Source: Falsiroseomonas algicola (GTDB lineage: Bacteria; Pseudomonadota; Alphaproteobacteria; Acetobacterales; Acetobacteraceae). Taken from it: a stretch of 64,000 bases of DNA. Under the pieces are notes generated by a model that was not told where the DNA came from, did not search any database, and saw only the letters and a list, made by a program, of their open reading frames with translations. Shown here one piece after another: positions 38,260-47,369 of this stretch. How positions within the stretch are numbered: the stretch's first letter is position 1; each line of letters opens with the position of its first letter. The DNA lies in NCBI RefSeq assembly GCF_011040385.1, contig NZ_JAAIKB010000007.1:62001-126000 (forward strand), read 5' to 3'. Both the position numbers and the translations under genes were made by a program.

Positions 38260-38655
38260 ATGGCACGCGTCACGGTCGAGGATTGCATCCTTCGGGTGCC
38301 CAACCGCTTCGAACTGGTGCTGCACGCAGCCCAGCGCGCCCGCAACATCAGCCGGGGCGAGGAACTGACGGTCGAGCGCGACAACGACAAGAACCCCGTC
38401 GTGGCGCTGCGGGAGATCGCGGACGCCACCGTCGACCTCGACCTGCTGCAGGCCGACCTGGTCAAGTCGCTGCAGCGCGCGCCGGAGCCGGAGCCGGCGG
38501 AGGAGGAGGTCCTCGACCTCATCGCCACCGACGAGAACATCTTCGGCGTGATGGACGTGAACGAGGAACAGGTGACCGACGGCGCCGGCCTCGAGGACCT
38601 CTCGGCCGACGACATCGAGGCGGCCATCGCCGCCGAGCTCGGCGGGAAGCGCTGA
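38260..38655 (+). CDS. rpoZ: RNA polymerase omega subunit
   Basis: 131 residues. The conserved N-terminal region MARVTVEDC, then [21 protein letters not shown] and [18 protein letters not shown], is typical. The acidic C-terminal extension ([13 protein letters not shown] onward) is common in alphaproteobacterial omega. The ATG follows GGAG at the right distance. It is next to the Rel/Spo gene, as in most Proteobacteria. Confidence 0.96.
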   Translation: MARVTVEDCILRVPNRFELVLHAAQRARNISRGEELTVERDNDKNPVVALREIADATVDLDLLQADLVKSLQRAPEPEPAEEEVLDLIATDENIFGVMDVNEEQVTDGAGLEDLSADDIEAAIAAELGGKR

Positions 38656-38670
38656 CCCCGGAAGCCTGCC

Positions 38671-38689
38671 GCGGGGGCGTCGCCCCCGC
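38671..38689. terminator. GC-rich hairpin between rpoZ and rsh
   Basis: GCGGGGGC and GCCCCCGC form a perfect 8-bp stem with a 3-base loop, 16 bases after the rpoZ stop. No T-run follows, so it may attenuate or stabilise rather than fully end transcription before rsh. Confidence 0.4.
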
Positions 38690-38719
38690 GACCCCAGCAA
38701 CGGCCCCGGGAGGCCGGGC

Positions 38720-40963
38720 ATGAACGCGCCCGGCCAGCACCCCAATTTCGCGCCGGAGGGCCTCGCCGCGGGCCTCTCCGACAGCACGGGCGCCGACCTC
38801 GCCCGCGATGTGGTCGCCTACGACCCCCGCGCCGAGGCCGCCACGATCGAGGCCGCCTACGCCACCGCCAAGGCCGCGCATGAAGGCCAGAAGCGCGACA
38901 ATGGCGACCCCTACATCACCCATCCCGTCGCCGTCGCGCGCATCCTGGCGCAATACCGGCTGGACAGCGCCTCCATCGTCACGGCCCTGCTGCATGACGT
39001 GGCGGAGGACACGAAGGTCGGCCTCGCCGACCTCGAGAAGCGATTCGGCAAGGAAGTCGCGCGCCTGGTGGATGGCGTCACCAAGCTGACGCGGCTGGAG
39101 CTGCAATCCGAGCGCACCAAGCAGGCCGAGAATTTCCGCAAGCTCGTCCTCGCGATGAGCGAGGACATCCGCGTGCTGCTGGTTAAGCTGGCGGACCGGC
39201 TGCACAACATGCGGACGCTCCACTTCGTCCCGCAGGAACACCGTCGCCGCAAGACGGCGCGGGAGACGATGGACATCTTCGCGCCCCTCGCGGAGCGCAT
39301 CGGCATGGATGCGCTGAAGACGGAGCTGGAGACGCTGTCCTTCCGGGAGCTCGATCCCGACGCCTTCCAGACCATCGCCGCCCGCCGCGCCTTCCTCTAC
39401 GGCCAGGGCGCGGACCTGATCGACGAGATCAGGGACGACCTGAACCACGTCTTCCGCGAGGCGGGCGTGGAGGTGCAGGAGCTGACGGGGCGGGAGAAGT
39501 CGCCCTACTCCATCTGGCTGAAGATGCACGGCAAGAAGGTGGAGTTCGAGCAGCTTTCGGACATCATGGCCTTCCGCGTCATCGTGCCGGACAAGGCCGC
39601 CTGCTACGCGGCGCTGGGCGCCGTCCATTCCGCCTATCGCGTGGTTCCCGGGCGGTTCAAGGACTACATCTCCACCCCCAAGCCCAATGGCTACCAGTCC
39701 ATCCACACCGGCGTGACGGTGCCGGACAAGCGTAATGCCAAGATCGAGGTGCAGATCCGCACGCGGGAGATGCATGAGGTCGCGGAATACGGCGTGGCCG
39801 CGCACTGGATCTACAAGCAGGGCGGGCAGGTCGCGAAGGACAGCGGCAAGTTCCCCTGGGTGAAGGCGCTGCTCGACATCCTGGAACAGGCCGCCGAGCC
39901 GCAGGAATTCCTCGATGCCACGCGGCTGGAGCTGCACCGCGACCAGGTCTTCTGCTTCACGCCGAAGGGCGACCTGATCGCGCTGCCGCGCGGCTCCACC
40001 TGCGTCGATTTCGCCTACCAGGTGCACAGCCAGGTCGGCGACCAATGCGTGGGCGCCAAGATCAACGGCCAGATCAAGCCGCTGCGCACGCCGCTGGAGA
40101 ATGGCGACCAGGTCGAGATCATCACGGCGCGCGGCGGCACGCCGAACCCGCAATGGGAACGCTTCGTCGTCACCGGCAAGGCGCGGGCGCGCATCCGGCG
40201 CTTCATGCATGCGGAGCAGCGCCAGGCCCAGCAGCAGGAAGGCCGCGCCGCCATCGCCAAGGCCTTCCGCCAGGAAGGCGTGGAGTTCAGCGAGAAGGCG
40301 CTGGAGCCCGCGCTGAAGGCGCTGAAGCAGCCGAGCTTCGAGGATCTCTGCATCGTCGTCGCCTCCGGCGCCGTCAGCCCGAAGGATGTGGTGCTGGCTG
40401 TCTATCCGGAGCTGCGTGGCCCGCCGCGGCCGCAGGACGTGCTGCCGATCGCCCGCTCCCGCCCTCGGGCCGTGCCGCTGCCGCCGCCGGGCAAGGGCAA
40501 TCGCCGCGACGTCTCCATGGGTGTCACGGGGCTCGTCGCGGGCATGCAGGTGAACTTCGCGGGGTGCTGCCACCCGGTGCCGGGCGACCGCATCCTCGGC
40601 ATCGTCACCACCGGCAAGGGTGTCACGGTCCACAAGACGGATTGCCCCAACCTCTCCTCCTTCGCCGACAGCCCGGAACGCTTCCTCGACATCGACTGGG
40701 ATTATGCGGGCGGTGCGGGCACCGGCCATGTCGGGCGGATCGACGTGGTGACGGCCAATGACCGCGGCGCGCTCTCCGCCATCACGGATGCGGTGGCGCG
40801 GCAGGATGGCGCCATCGATAACATGCGGATCGTCCATCGCGGCCTGGACTTCCAGGAGATCGCCATCGACGTGGAGGTGAAGGACCTCCGCCACCTCGGC
40901 AACATCATCGCGGCACTCCGCGGCCTGCAGGTCGTGACCCAGGCCGAGCGGGCGAAGGGGTAG
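38720..40963 (+). CDS. rsh: Bifunctional (p)ppGpp synthetase/hydrolase
   Basis: A 747-residue Rel/Spo homologue controlling the stringent response. The N-terminal HD hydrolase domain is intact (PYITHPVAVARI, LLHDVAEDT). The synthetase domain has DIMAFRVIVP, PKPNGYQSIHTGV and EVQIRTREMHEVAEYG. The TGS domain (FTPKGDLIALPRGSTCVDFAY) and a C-terminal zinc-finger/ACT region (VNFAGCCHPVPGD, then VVTANDRGALSAIT) follow. All active-site motifs needed for both activities are visible. acpS begins 4 bp downstream. Confidence 0.96.
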   Translation: MNAPGQHPNFAPEGLAAGLSDSTGADLARDVVAYDPRAEAATIEAAYATAKAAHEGQKRDNGDPYITHPVAVARILAQYRLDSASIVTALLHDVAEDTKVGLADLEKRFGKEVARLVDGVTKLTRLELQSERTKQAENFRKLVLAMSEDIRVLLVKLADRLHNMRTLHFVPQEHRRRKTARETMDIFAPLAERIGMDALKTELETLSFRELDPDAFQTIAARRAFLYGQGADLIDEIRDDLNHVFREAGVEVQELTGREKSPYSIWLKMHGKKVEFEQLSDIMAFRVIVPDKAACYAALGAVHSAYRVVPGRFKDYISTPKPNGYQSIHTGVTVPDKRNAKIEVQIRTREMHEVAEYGVAAHWIYKQGGQVAKDSGKFPWVKALLDILEQAAEPQEFLDATRLELHRDQVFCFTPKGDLIALPRGSTCVDFAYQVHSQVGDQCVGAKINGQIKPLRTPLENGDQVEIITARGGTPNPQWERFVVTGKARARIRRFMHAEQRQAQQQEGRAAIAKAFRQEGVEFSEKALEPALKALKQPSFEDLCIVVASGAVSPKDVVLAVYPELRGPPRPQDVLPIARSRPRAVPLPPPGKGNRRDVSMGVTGLVAGMQVNFAGCCHPVPGDRILGIVTTGKGVTVHKTDCPNLSSFADSPERFLDIDWDYAGGAGTGHVGRIDVVTANDRGALSAITDAVARQDGAIDNMRIVHRGLDFQEIAIDVEVKDLRHLGNIIAALRGLQVVTQAERAKG

Positions 40964-40966
40964 GGC

Positions 40967-41416
40967 GTGATCATCGGCCTCGGCAGCGACATCCTGGACA
41001 TCCGGCGGATCGAGAAGACGATCGAGCGCTTCGGCGACCGCTTCCTGAACCGCATCTTCACCCCCGCGGAGCGCGCCAAGGCGGAGCGGCGGACGGAGAA
41101 GATCCGCGCCGCCACCTACGCCAAGCGCTACGCGGCGAAGGAGGCAGCCTCCAAGGCGCTGGGCACCGGCTTCCGGCAGGGCGTCTTCTGGCGCGACCTC
41201 GGCGTGGTGAACCTGTCCTCCGGCCAGCCGACGCTGCGCATGACGGGCGGCGCGGCGGCCAGGCTGGCGCAGATCACGCCGCCCGGCCTGGTCAGCCATG
41301 TGGCGCTGACCATGACGGATGAGTTTCCCTACGCCCAGGCGATGGTGATCATCACCGCCGTGCCGCTGCCGCGCATGGCGATGCCAACGAGCGCGCCGGG
41401 GATCGCGGTTCCTTGA
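40967..41416 (+). CDS. acpS: Holo-[acyl-carrier-protein] synthase
   Basis: A 149-residue phosphopantetheinyl transferase that activates acyl carrier protein. [14 protein letters not shown] provides the magnesium-binding aspartate and [16 protein letters not shown] the second catalytic motif. The C-terminal ~20 residues ([16 protein letters not shown]) extend beyond the usual family end. It starts with GTG. The acpS-lepB-rnc-era order is common in alphaproteobacteria. Confidence 0.94.
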   Translation: MIIGLGSDILDIRRIEKTIERFGDRFLNRIFTPAERAKAERRTEKIRAATYAKRYAAKEAASKALGTGFRQGVFWRDLGVVNLSSGQPTLRMTGGAAARLAQITPPGLVSHVALTMTDEFPYAQAMVIITAVPLPRMAMPTSAPGIAVP

Positions 41417-41485
41417 CAGGGCAGGGGTGGGCAGGCTCTATCCGGGGCCGCAGCGACACCCCCGACACGGGGGTTGTGCGATAGG

Positions 41486-42262
41486 ATGCCCGCGAAAACT
41501 CCCTCCATGGTCAAGAAGCAGACGGGCGGCTGGCTCGAATCCACCAAGACCGTGGTCTATGCGGGGCTGATCGCCATCGGCATCCGCACCATCGCGTTCG
41601 AACCCTTCAACATCCCCTCCGGCAGCATGATCCCGACGCTGCTGGTGGGCGACTACCTCTTCGTGTCCAAGTACAGCTACGGCTATTCGCGGCATTCCAT
41701 GCCCTTCAGCCCGAACCTGTTCCAGGGCCGCATCTTCGGCAGCCTTCCGGCCCGCGGCGACGTCGCGGTGTTCAAGCTGCCGCGGGACAATTCCACCGAC
41801 TACATCAAGCGCATCGTCGGCCTGCCGGGCGACCGCGTGCAGGTCCGGGGCGGCGTCCTGCACCTGAACGGCCAGCCCGTGCGGCGGGAGCTGATCGGCC
41901 CCTATACGGTGGAGGGCGACGGCCCCCGCATCGTGGTGCGCGAATACCGGGAGTTCCTGCCGCCGCAGCCCGGCGTCGAGCCGCATGTCCACAACATCCT
42001 CGAGATGTCGGACGACCAGATCTACGACAACACCATCGAGTTCCGGGTGCCCGAGGGGCATGTCTTCGCCATGGGCGACAACCGGGACAACAGCCTGGAC
42101 AGCCGCGAGCAGCGCAACGGCGTGGGCTTCGTGCCGGTCGAGAACCTGGTGGGACGGGCCGAGTTCATCTTCTTCTCCGTCGATGGCTCCGCCCGCATCT
42201 GGGAGTTCTGGGCCTGGCCGACCGCCATCCGCTGGAGCCGGCTGTTCAGCGCCGTCCGGTGA
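41486..42262 (+). CDS. lepB: Signal peptidase I
   Basis: A 258-residue type I signal peptidase. A membrane segment (TVVYAGLIAIGIRTIAF) is followed by the catalytic serine in NIPSGSMIPTL (Ser47), the general-base lysine in TDYIKRIVGLPGDRV, and box E GDNRDNSLDSR. The start is ATG 41486 or 41507; neither has a strong ribosome site. Stop overlaps the rnc start (GTGA). Confidence 0.94.
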   Translation: MPAKTPSMVKKQTGGWLESTKTVVYAGLIAIGIRTIAFEPFNIPSGSMIPTLLVGDYLFVSKYSYGYSRHSMPFSPNLFQGRIFGSLPARGDVAVFKLPRDNSTDYIKRIVGLPGDRVQVRGGVLHLNGQPVRRELIGPYTVEGDGPRIVVREYREFLPPQPGVEPHVHNILEMSDDQIYDNTIEFRVPEGHVFAMGDNRDNSLDSREQRNGVGFVPVENLVGRAEFIFFSVDGSARIWEFWAWPTAIRWSRLFSAVR

Positions 42263-42954
42263 CTCTGTCCGGCGAAGACCCCGTGGAGGCGCTGGCGGCG
42301 CGGCTGCCGCACCGCTTCCACAAGCCCGAGCTTCTGCTCCACGCGCTGACGCACCGCTCCGCCGCAGACCCGAAGCGGTCCATGCTCGATTCGAATGAGC
42401 GGCTGGAGTTCGTGGGCGACCGCGTTCTGGCGCTGGTGATGGCCGAATGGCTGGCGGAGCGCTTCCCGAAGGAACGGGAAGGGGACCTCGGCAAGCGGCT
42501 CGCGGTGCTGGTGGCGCAGGACCAGCTGGCGCGGGTGGCCATGGCGCTCGGCGTGGCCGCGGCGCTGCGCGTCACGCCGAATGAGGAGAAGTCCGGCGTC
42601 CGCAACCGCCCCTCCGTCCTGTCGGACGCGCTGGAGGCGGTGCTGGGGGCCATCTACCTCGATGGCGGGCTGGAACCGGCGCGCGCCTTGATCCGCCGCG
42701 AATGGGATGCGGCGCTGGAAGCCCCGGTGAAGCCGCCTTCCTCGCCCAAGTCGCGGCTGCAGGAATGGACGCTGGGGCGCGGCCTCGGGCTGCCGGAATA
42801 CCTGGCGGTGGGCGCATCCGGCCCGTCCCACCACCCGGTCTTCACCGTCCGCGCGATCGCGGCGGGGAAGGAGGCCGAGGGGCAGGGCGAGAACAAGCGC
42901 GCGGCCGAACAGGCCGCGGCCGAACGGCTTCTGGCACTTCTGGGGGCCAAATGA
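42259..42954 (+). CDS. rnc: Ribonuclease III
   Basis: A 231-residue double-strand-specific RNase. The signature NERLEFVGDRVLALV, and the second acidic site in LEAVLGAIYLDGGLEPA, are conserved. The C-terminal double-stranded-RNA-binding domain starts PKSRLQEWTLGRGLGLPEY. It starts with GTG and is coupled by overlaps to lepB and era on either side. Confidence 0.95.
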   Translation: MTLSGEDPVEALAARLPHRFHKPELLLHALTHRSAADPKRSMLDSNERLEFVGDRVLALVMAEWLAERFPKEREGDLGKRLAVLVAQDQLARVAMALGVAAALRVTPNEEKSGVRNRPSVLSDALEAVLGAIYLDGGLEPARALIRREWDAALEAPVKPPSSPKSRLQEWTLGRGLGLPEYLAVGASGPSHHPVFTVRAIAAGKEAEGQGENKRAAEQAAAERLLALLGAK

Positions 42955-43859
42955 ACGAGACGTCCGAACCCACGCGCTGCGGCCTGGTCGCCATCGTCGG
43001 CGCGCCCAATGCCGGCAAGTCCACGCTGGTGAATGCGCTGGCGGGCACCAAGGTCACCATCGTCTCGCCGAAGCCGCAGACGACGCGCTTCCGCATCCGC
43101 GCCGTGGTGATGGAGGGGCGGGCACAGATCATCCTGGTCGATACCCCCGGCATCTTCGCGCCCCGCCGGCGGCTGGACCGCGCGATGGTCGCGGCCGCCT
43201 GGGGCGGCGCGCAGGATGCTGACCTTTCCGTGTTGATCGTCGATGCCCGCGCCGGGCTGACGGATGAGGTCCGCGCCATCGCGGAGAAGCTGAAGGGCAG
43301 CGGGCGGAAGCTCATGCTGCTGCTGAACAAGGCCGATCTGGTGGAGCCGCCGCGGCTGCTGCCGCTGGCCAAGGACCTCAACGACATCGTCCCCTTCGCC
43401 GAGACCTTCATGGTCAGCGCGTTGAAGGGCAGGGGGCTCGACCGGGTGAAGGCCGTGCTGGCCGCGAACCTGCCGGAAGGGCCCTACCTGTTCCCGGAGG
43501 ATGACCTCTCCGACCTGCCGCAGCGCATGCTGGCCGCCGAGATCGTGCGGGAGCAGGTGCTGCGCCAGACGCATGAGGAAGTGCCCCACCACGCGACGGT
43601 CGAGACCGAGGCCTGGCAGGAGCGCAAGGATGGCAGCGCGCGGATCGAGGTGACGATCTACGTCACGCGCGCCACCCAGAAGGGCATCCTGATCGGCGAT
43701 GGCGGGGCCAAGGTGAAGTCGATTGGCCAGGCCGCGCGGAAGGAGCTGGAGGCGCTGCTGGAGCGGCGCATCCACCTCTTCGTCAATGTCAAGGAACGCG
43801 CGGGCTGGGACGAGGAAGGCGGGCGCATACGGGCGCTGGGGCTGGACGACCCGGGGTAG
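42951..43859 (+). CDS. era: GTPase Era
   Basis: A 302-residue ribosome-assembly GTPase. G-motifs: GAPNAGKST (G1), PQTTR (G2), DTPG (G3), NKAD (G4) and SALKG (G5). The C-terminal KH domain has VEVTIYVTR-like strands and QKGILIGDGGAKVKSIG. ATG overlaps the rnc stop. In many relatives recO follows directly; here a 1.4-kb insertion separates them. Confidence 0.96.
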   Translation: MNETSEPTRCGLVAIVGAPNAGKSTLVNALAGTKVTIVSPKPQTTRFRIRAVVMEGRAQIILVDTPGIFAPRRRLDRAMVAAAWGGAQDADLSVLIVDARAGLTDEVRAIAEKLKGSGRKLMLLLNKADLVEPPRLLPLAKDLNDIVPFAETFMVSALKGRGLDRVKAVLAANLPEGPYLFPEDDLSDLPQRMLAAEIVREQVLRQTHEEVPHHATVETEAWQERKDGSARIEVTIYVTRATQKGILIGDGGAKVKSIGQAARKELEALLERRIHLFVNVKERAGWDEEGGRIRALGLDDPG

Positions 43860-43978
43860 AAAGATGATGCCGCTATTGCGCCGCTTTCTCAGTTCGATAC
43901 GATGTCGATCAGGTGCTGGCGGATCCCATTCCAATGCCACTTCCACATCGGTGAGCGGACCCGTCCGCTGACCTTGAA

Positions 43979-44577
43979 ATGGCCATCAAGCTTCACGCTG
44001 CGTATCGTGACTATATCAAGCACGAAGATGGCTTGATCAACAATCGCATCGGCTGGCTTGTGACTGTCCAATCGTTCAGTCTTGCCGCGTTGGGCATCGC
44101 CGCCGGAAAGTGGATCGAGGTGAAGGAAAAAATCCATCTACGTGATCCTGCAAAATCTCCTCCCGAAGTTCCGACTGAGCTTACCAGTTCCCTAGACCAG
44201 TTCGAGTTTTTTATCGGCTGGCTCGTTGTTTGCTCAATAGCGTATAGCGCTTACGGTGTCAGCATCGTCGAGCGTATAGCGCTTACGGTGTCAGCATCGT
44301 CAGTCGGGCGTCGAATGCTATCGAATCGCTCAAGCAATCGTACGTGCAGAATGTCGTCTCCGAGTACCCAAAGGCTTTTCTTCTGCCGGGTCTTACCGAT
44401 GGTCGAAACTTGAAATACGTCGGAGCGCCCGCGATCGGTGAAACTCCAGGGGTGCGTGTGTTTCATTTTACGCCGTGGCTCTTCTTGGTATTCTGGGCCG
44501 GTGTTGCTATCATGCTCGTATATTGGGCGCCGCTGCGGAAATACATGGGTGAAATTCGAGCTTTACTGCCCGTTTAA
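43979..44577 (+). pseudogene. Small membrane protein gene frameshifted by a 32-bp tandem duplication
   Basis: The first 97 residues (MAIKLHAAYRDYIKHEDGLI to GVSIVE) read in one frame. The rest (VQNVVSEYPKAFLLPG to the end) is in another frame. The break is at a direct repeat (44239-44301). Removing one 32-base unit joins the two parts as SIVSRASNAIESLKQS with no stop and gives an intact 188-residue protein with three membrane segments. The type resembles unnamed proteins beginning with an E-YR-YI-HED-LIN-R pattern; no function is known. The region is clearly lower in G+C than its surroundings, which suggests transfer. As read, only a 144-residue chimeric product would be made. Confidence 0.82.
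44239..44301. repeat. 31-bp direct tandem repeat, period 32
   Basis: Bases 44239-44269 and 44271-44301 are identical, beginning AGCGTATAGCGCTTACGG, one base apart. A period of 32 is not a multiple of three, so the extra copy shifts the reading frame of the membrane-protein gene. Slippage or recombination between copies would restore it. Confidence 0.9.
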
Positions 44578-44610
44578 GTTAATTCCGATCAGTAGGGAGC
44601 GCGACTCGCT

Positions 44611-45201
44611 TCAGCGCCGCCCGCCCTGGTTCCGCCAGGCCTCCGCGATGCGGCCGATGCGGTCCTCGACCGGCGCGGCGACGCTGCCGCCCGGCACGTC
44701 CCCGTTCCAGTGCCGCACCGGGCCACTATCCAGGTGCACGAAGCCGCGCCGCGGATAGACGCCGACGCCGCCCCGGTTCAGGCCGCGCGCCAACCCTGCA
44801 ACCTGCTGCACGCGGGCGGGTGCGACCTCCAGGTCGATCGCGCCGGCACGGAGGTGCTGGCTGTCGCCCGCCCCATGCACCGCCGCGTTGATCGCCGGCG
44901 TCCGGTAGCCCGATCGCACCACCAGGGGGCCCGAGAGCCGCGCGGCCTCCGCCACATCGGCCAGGATGCCAAGCGCCTGGGCGTCGAAGGGGCGCGGACG
45001 GATGGTCGCGCTGTCCGCGAGCACGGCAGAGAGCTCAATCATGGCGCCGGGATCGGGGGCGGTGCCGTCATGCCAGGGGCCCTCGAACCGCGCGCCGGTA
45101 TGGGCGTGGCGGAGGGACAATCGGCGGGGGGTGGCGGCATGGAGGGAAGGAGCGGCCAGGGTGAAGACCCCGGCGCCGAGCAGGAGGAGGCGTCGCTTCA
45201 T
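44611..45201 (-). CDS. DUF882/M15-type peptidase, exported
   Basis: 196 residues. A signal peptide (MKRRLLLLGAGVFTLAAPSLHA) leads a YcbK-like M15 domain: RRLSLRHAHTGARF, LVVRSGYRTPAINAAV, the zinc motif SQHLRAGAIDLEV and the second histidine in GFVHLDSG. Such proteins are thought to cut peptidoglycan cross-links. It lies on the opposite strand to era and recO, inside the segment that separates them. Confidence 0.85.
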   Translation of the reverse strand: MKRRLLLLGAGVFTLAAPSLHAATPRRLSLRHAHTGARFEGPWHDGTAPDPGAMIELSAVLADSATIRPRPFDAQALGILADVAEAARLSGPLVVRSGYRTPAINAAVHGAGDSQHLRAGAIDLEVAPARVQQVAGLARGLNRGGVGVYPRRGFVHLDSGPVRHWNGDVPGGSVAAPVEDRIGRIAEAWRNQGGRR

Positions 45202-45342
45202 GGCGGGGATAAGCGCCGGCGCGGGCGAATGAGCCCGCCGCTCACGCCCTCGGCACCGCACGCATGCTCACGATCTGCGGCGCGGCGGCAACAGCCACGA
45301 CGAATCTTGCCCCGGCGCCCGCGATGTGGAACCCCGTTGCCC

Positions 45343-46068
45343 ATGGAATGGGATGCCCCCGCCGTGGTGCTCGATGTCCGCCCGCATGGCGAGGGCGGCG
45401 CCATCGTCTCCGTCATGACGGAAGCCCATGGCCGCCACGCGGGCCTGGCCAAGGGCGGCACCTCCCGCGGCCAGGCGGCGCTGTGGCAGGCGGGGAATCT
45501 GGTGGAGGCGCGCTGGGTGGGGCGCCTGGCCGACCAGCTCGGCGCGATGAGCGCGGAGATGGTCCATCCCGCCGCGGCGCTGGCCATGGAAGACCCCCTC
45601 GCGCTCGCCGCGCTGCGCGCCGCCTGCGCGGTGGCGGAGGGCGCGCTGCCTGAACGGGAAGCCCATCCCCGCATCTTCCACGGCCTGGTTGCCTTCGTGG
45701 CGACGCTGGCGCGCGACACCGCCCTCGCGCTGCCCGACCTGGTGCGGTGGGAGGCCGATCTGCTCGCCGAACTCGGCTACGGGCTGGACCTGGCGCGCTG
45801 CGCCGTCACGGGGGGCACGGAGGATCTGGCCTTCGTCTCGCCCCGCAGCGGCCGCGCCGTCTCCGAACCCGCGGCCGGCGAATGGCGCGACCGGCTGCTG
45901 CCGCTGCCGCGCTTTCTCCTCGGACAAGGGCCGTCCACCGCGGCCGACTGGGCGGCCGGGCTGCGCTTGACCGGCCACTTCCTGGCGCGCGACGTCTTCG
46001 GCGTGCAGCACAAGGGACTGCCCGCGGCGCGGGAGATGCTGCTGGACCGGGTCGCGGCCGCCACCTGA
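45343..46068 (+). CDS. recO: DNA repair protein RecO
   Basis: A 241-residue protein of the RecF recombination pathway, helping load RecA. The N-terminal OB-fold region starts MEWDAPAVVLDVRPHGEGGAIVSV and HGRHAGLAKGG. The helical C-terminal part includes LPDLVRWEADLLAELGYGLDL and RCAVTGG. The single visible Cys in that motif suggests the zinc site seen in some RecO is absent, as usual in alphaproteobacteria. The ATG at 45343 gives the family-typical N-terminus. Confidence 0.92.
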   Translation: MEWDAPAVVLDVRPHGEGGAIVSVMTEAHGRHAGLAKGGTSRGQAALWQAGNLVEARWVGRLADQLGAMSAEMVHPAAALAMEDPLALAALRAACAVAEGALPEREAHPRIFHGLVAFVATLARDTALALPDLVRWEADLLAELGYGLDLARCAVTGGTEDLAFVSPRSGRAVSEPAAGEWRDRLLPLPRFLLGQGPSTAADWAAGLRLTGHFLARDVFGVQHKGLPAAREMLLDRVAAAT

Positions 46069-46154
46069 CCCATGCACCGCCTGCTGCCCGGGGAAGCCCT
46101 GCGCGCAACGCCTCCCGCCTTGTGGAACATCCTTCCGCGGGCGACGCTTCCGGC

Positions 46155-47369
46155 ATGCGAAGCATCCCCCGCGCGGCCATCCCCATCCTGATCGCGGCGG
46201 CGCTCGCGCTGGCGCTCGCCAATGGCATGCGGCAGAGCCTCGGGCTCTTCCTGCAACCCGTGACCAAGGACCTCGGCATCGCCGTCGCCGACTTCACCCT
46301 GGCCATCGCCATGCAGAACCTGGTCTGGGGGATCGCCCAGCCCTTCGCCGGCGCCGTCGCCAGCCGCTTCGGCTTCCGGCCCACCATGCTGGCCGGCGGC
46401 GTCACCTACGCCGCGGGGCTCGCCATCTTCGGCCAGGCGGAGGGCAGCTTCGCCGTCATGCTCGGCGCGGGGCTGCTGGTCGGCATCGCGCTGGCCGCCA
46501 CCGCCTCCGGCATGGCCATGGCCGTGGCCTCCCGCCCCGTGCCCACGGCCTCCCGCAGCACCGTCCTCGGCCTGGTCTCTGCCCTGGGGTCCACCGGGCC
46601 GCTGATGTCCGCCCCCATCGCGCAGGGGTTGATGGACGCCTTCGACTGGCGCGCGGGCGTCACCGGGCTGATGCTCCTCGCCCTCTGCCTGCTGCCCGCT
46701 GCCTGGATCGCCGGCCGCGTGGACGCCACCCCGGTGCCGCCCGCCCGCGGCGGCGACGTCTCCGCCCTCGTCGCGACACGCGCCGCGCTCAGCCACGGCT
46801 CCTTCATGATCATGGCCGGGGCCTACTTCGTCTGCGGCCTGCAGCTCGTCTTTCTCACCACGCACCTGCCCTCCTACCTCACCCTCTGCGGGCTCGACCC
46901 GATGCTGGGCGCCACCGCGCTCGGCGTCATCGCGGCCTTCAACGTCGTCGGCAGCCTGTTCTTCGGCTGGGCAGGCGGACGCTGGTCCAAGACCCTGCTG
47001 CTCGGCCTGATCTACGTCACGCGATCCCTCGTGCTGGCCTGGTACTTCGCGACACCGCCCAGCCCCACCTCCACCCTGGTCTTCGCCGCCATCATGGGAT
47101 TCCTCTGGCTCGGCGTCGCACCCCTCATCTCCGGCGCCGTCGTGGAGATGTTCGGCCTGCAATGGCAGGCCATGATCCAGGGCTTCGCCTTCTTCAGCCA
47201 CCAGCTCGGCAGCTTCCTCGGCGCCTTCGGCGGCGGCCTGATCTTCGACGCCCTCGGCTCCTACACCCTCGCCTGGCAACTCGGCGTCGGCATGGGCCTC
47301 ACCGCCGGCACCCTGCAAATCCTGGCGTCGATCCCGCGCGGACCGAAGGCGCGCCCCGCGACGGCGTGA
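46155..47369 (+). CDS. MFS transporter
   Basis: A 404-residue major facilitator with about 12 hydrophobic segments. The N-terminal half includes GMRQSLGLFLQPV and the loop FGFRPTMLAGG. A central hydrophilic loop (RVDATPVPPARGGDVSAL) separates the halves. The family looks like the oxalate/formate or monocarboxylate type, but the substrate cannot be told. It is 86 bp after recO and converges on the M24 peptidase across element C. Confidence 0.87.
   Translation: MRSIPRAAIPILIAAALALALANGMRQSLGLFLQPVTKDLGIAVADFTLAIAMQNLVWGIAQPFAGAVASRFGFRPTMLAGGVTYAAGLAIFGQAEGSFAVMLGAGLLVGIALAATASGMAMAVASRPVPTASRSTVLGLVSALGSTGPLMSAPIAQGLMDAFDWRAGVTGLMLLALCLLPAAWIAGRVDATPVPPARGGDVSALVATRAALSHGSFMIMAGAYFVCGLQLVFLTTHLPSYLTLCGLDPMLGATALGVIAAFNVVGSLFFGWAGGRWSKTLLLGLIYVTRSLVLAWYFATPPSPTSTLVFAAIMGFLWLGVAPLISGAVVEMFGLQWQAMIQGFAFFSHQLGSFLGAFGGGLIFDALGSYTLAWQLGVGMGLTAGTLQILASIPRGPKARPATA

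Noticed and set aside
38519-41299. A 926-codon minus-strand frame across rpoZ, rsh and acpS
   Set aside because: It lies opposite well-supported genes and its composition is that of antisense reading; no motif is seen.
43889-44137. An 82-codon minus-strand frame in the low-G+C insertion
   Set aside because: It overlaps the start of the plus-strand membrane-protein gene, which has membrane segments and a recognisable N-terminal pattern; the reverse frame has none.
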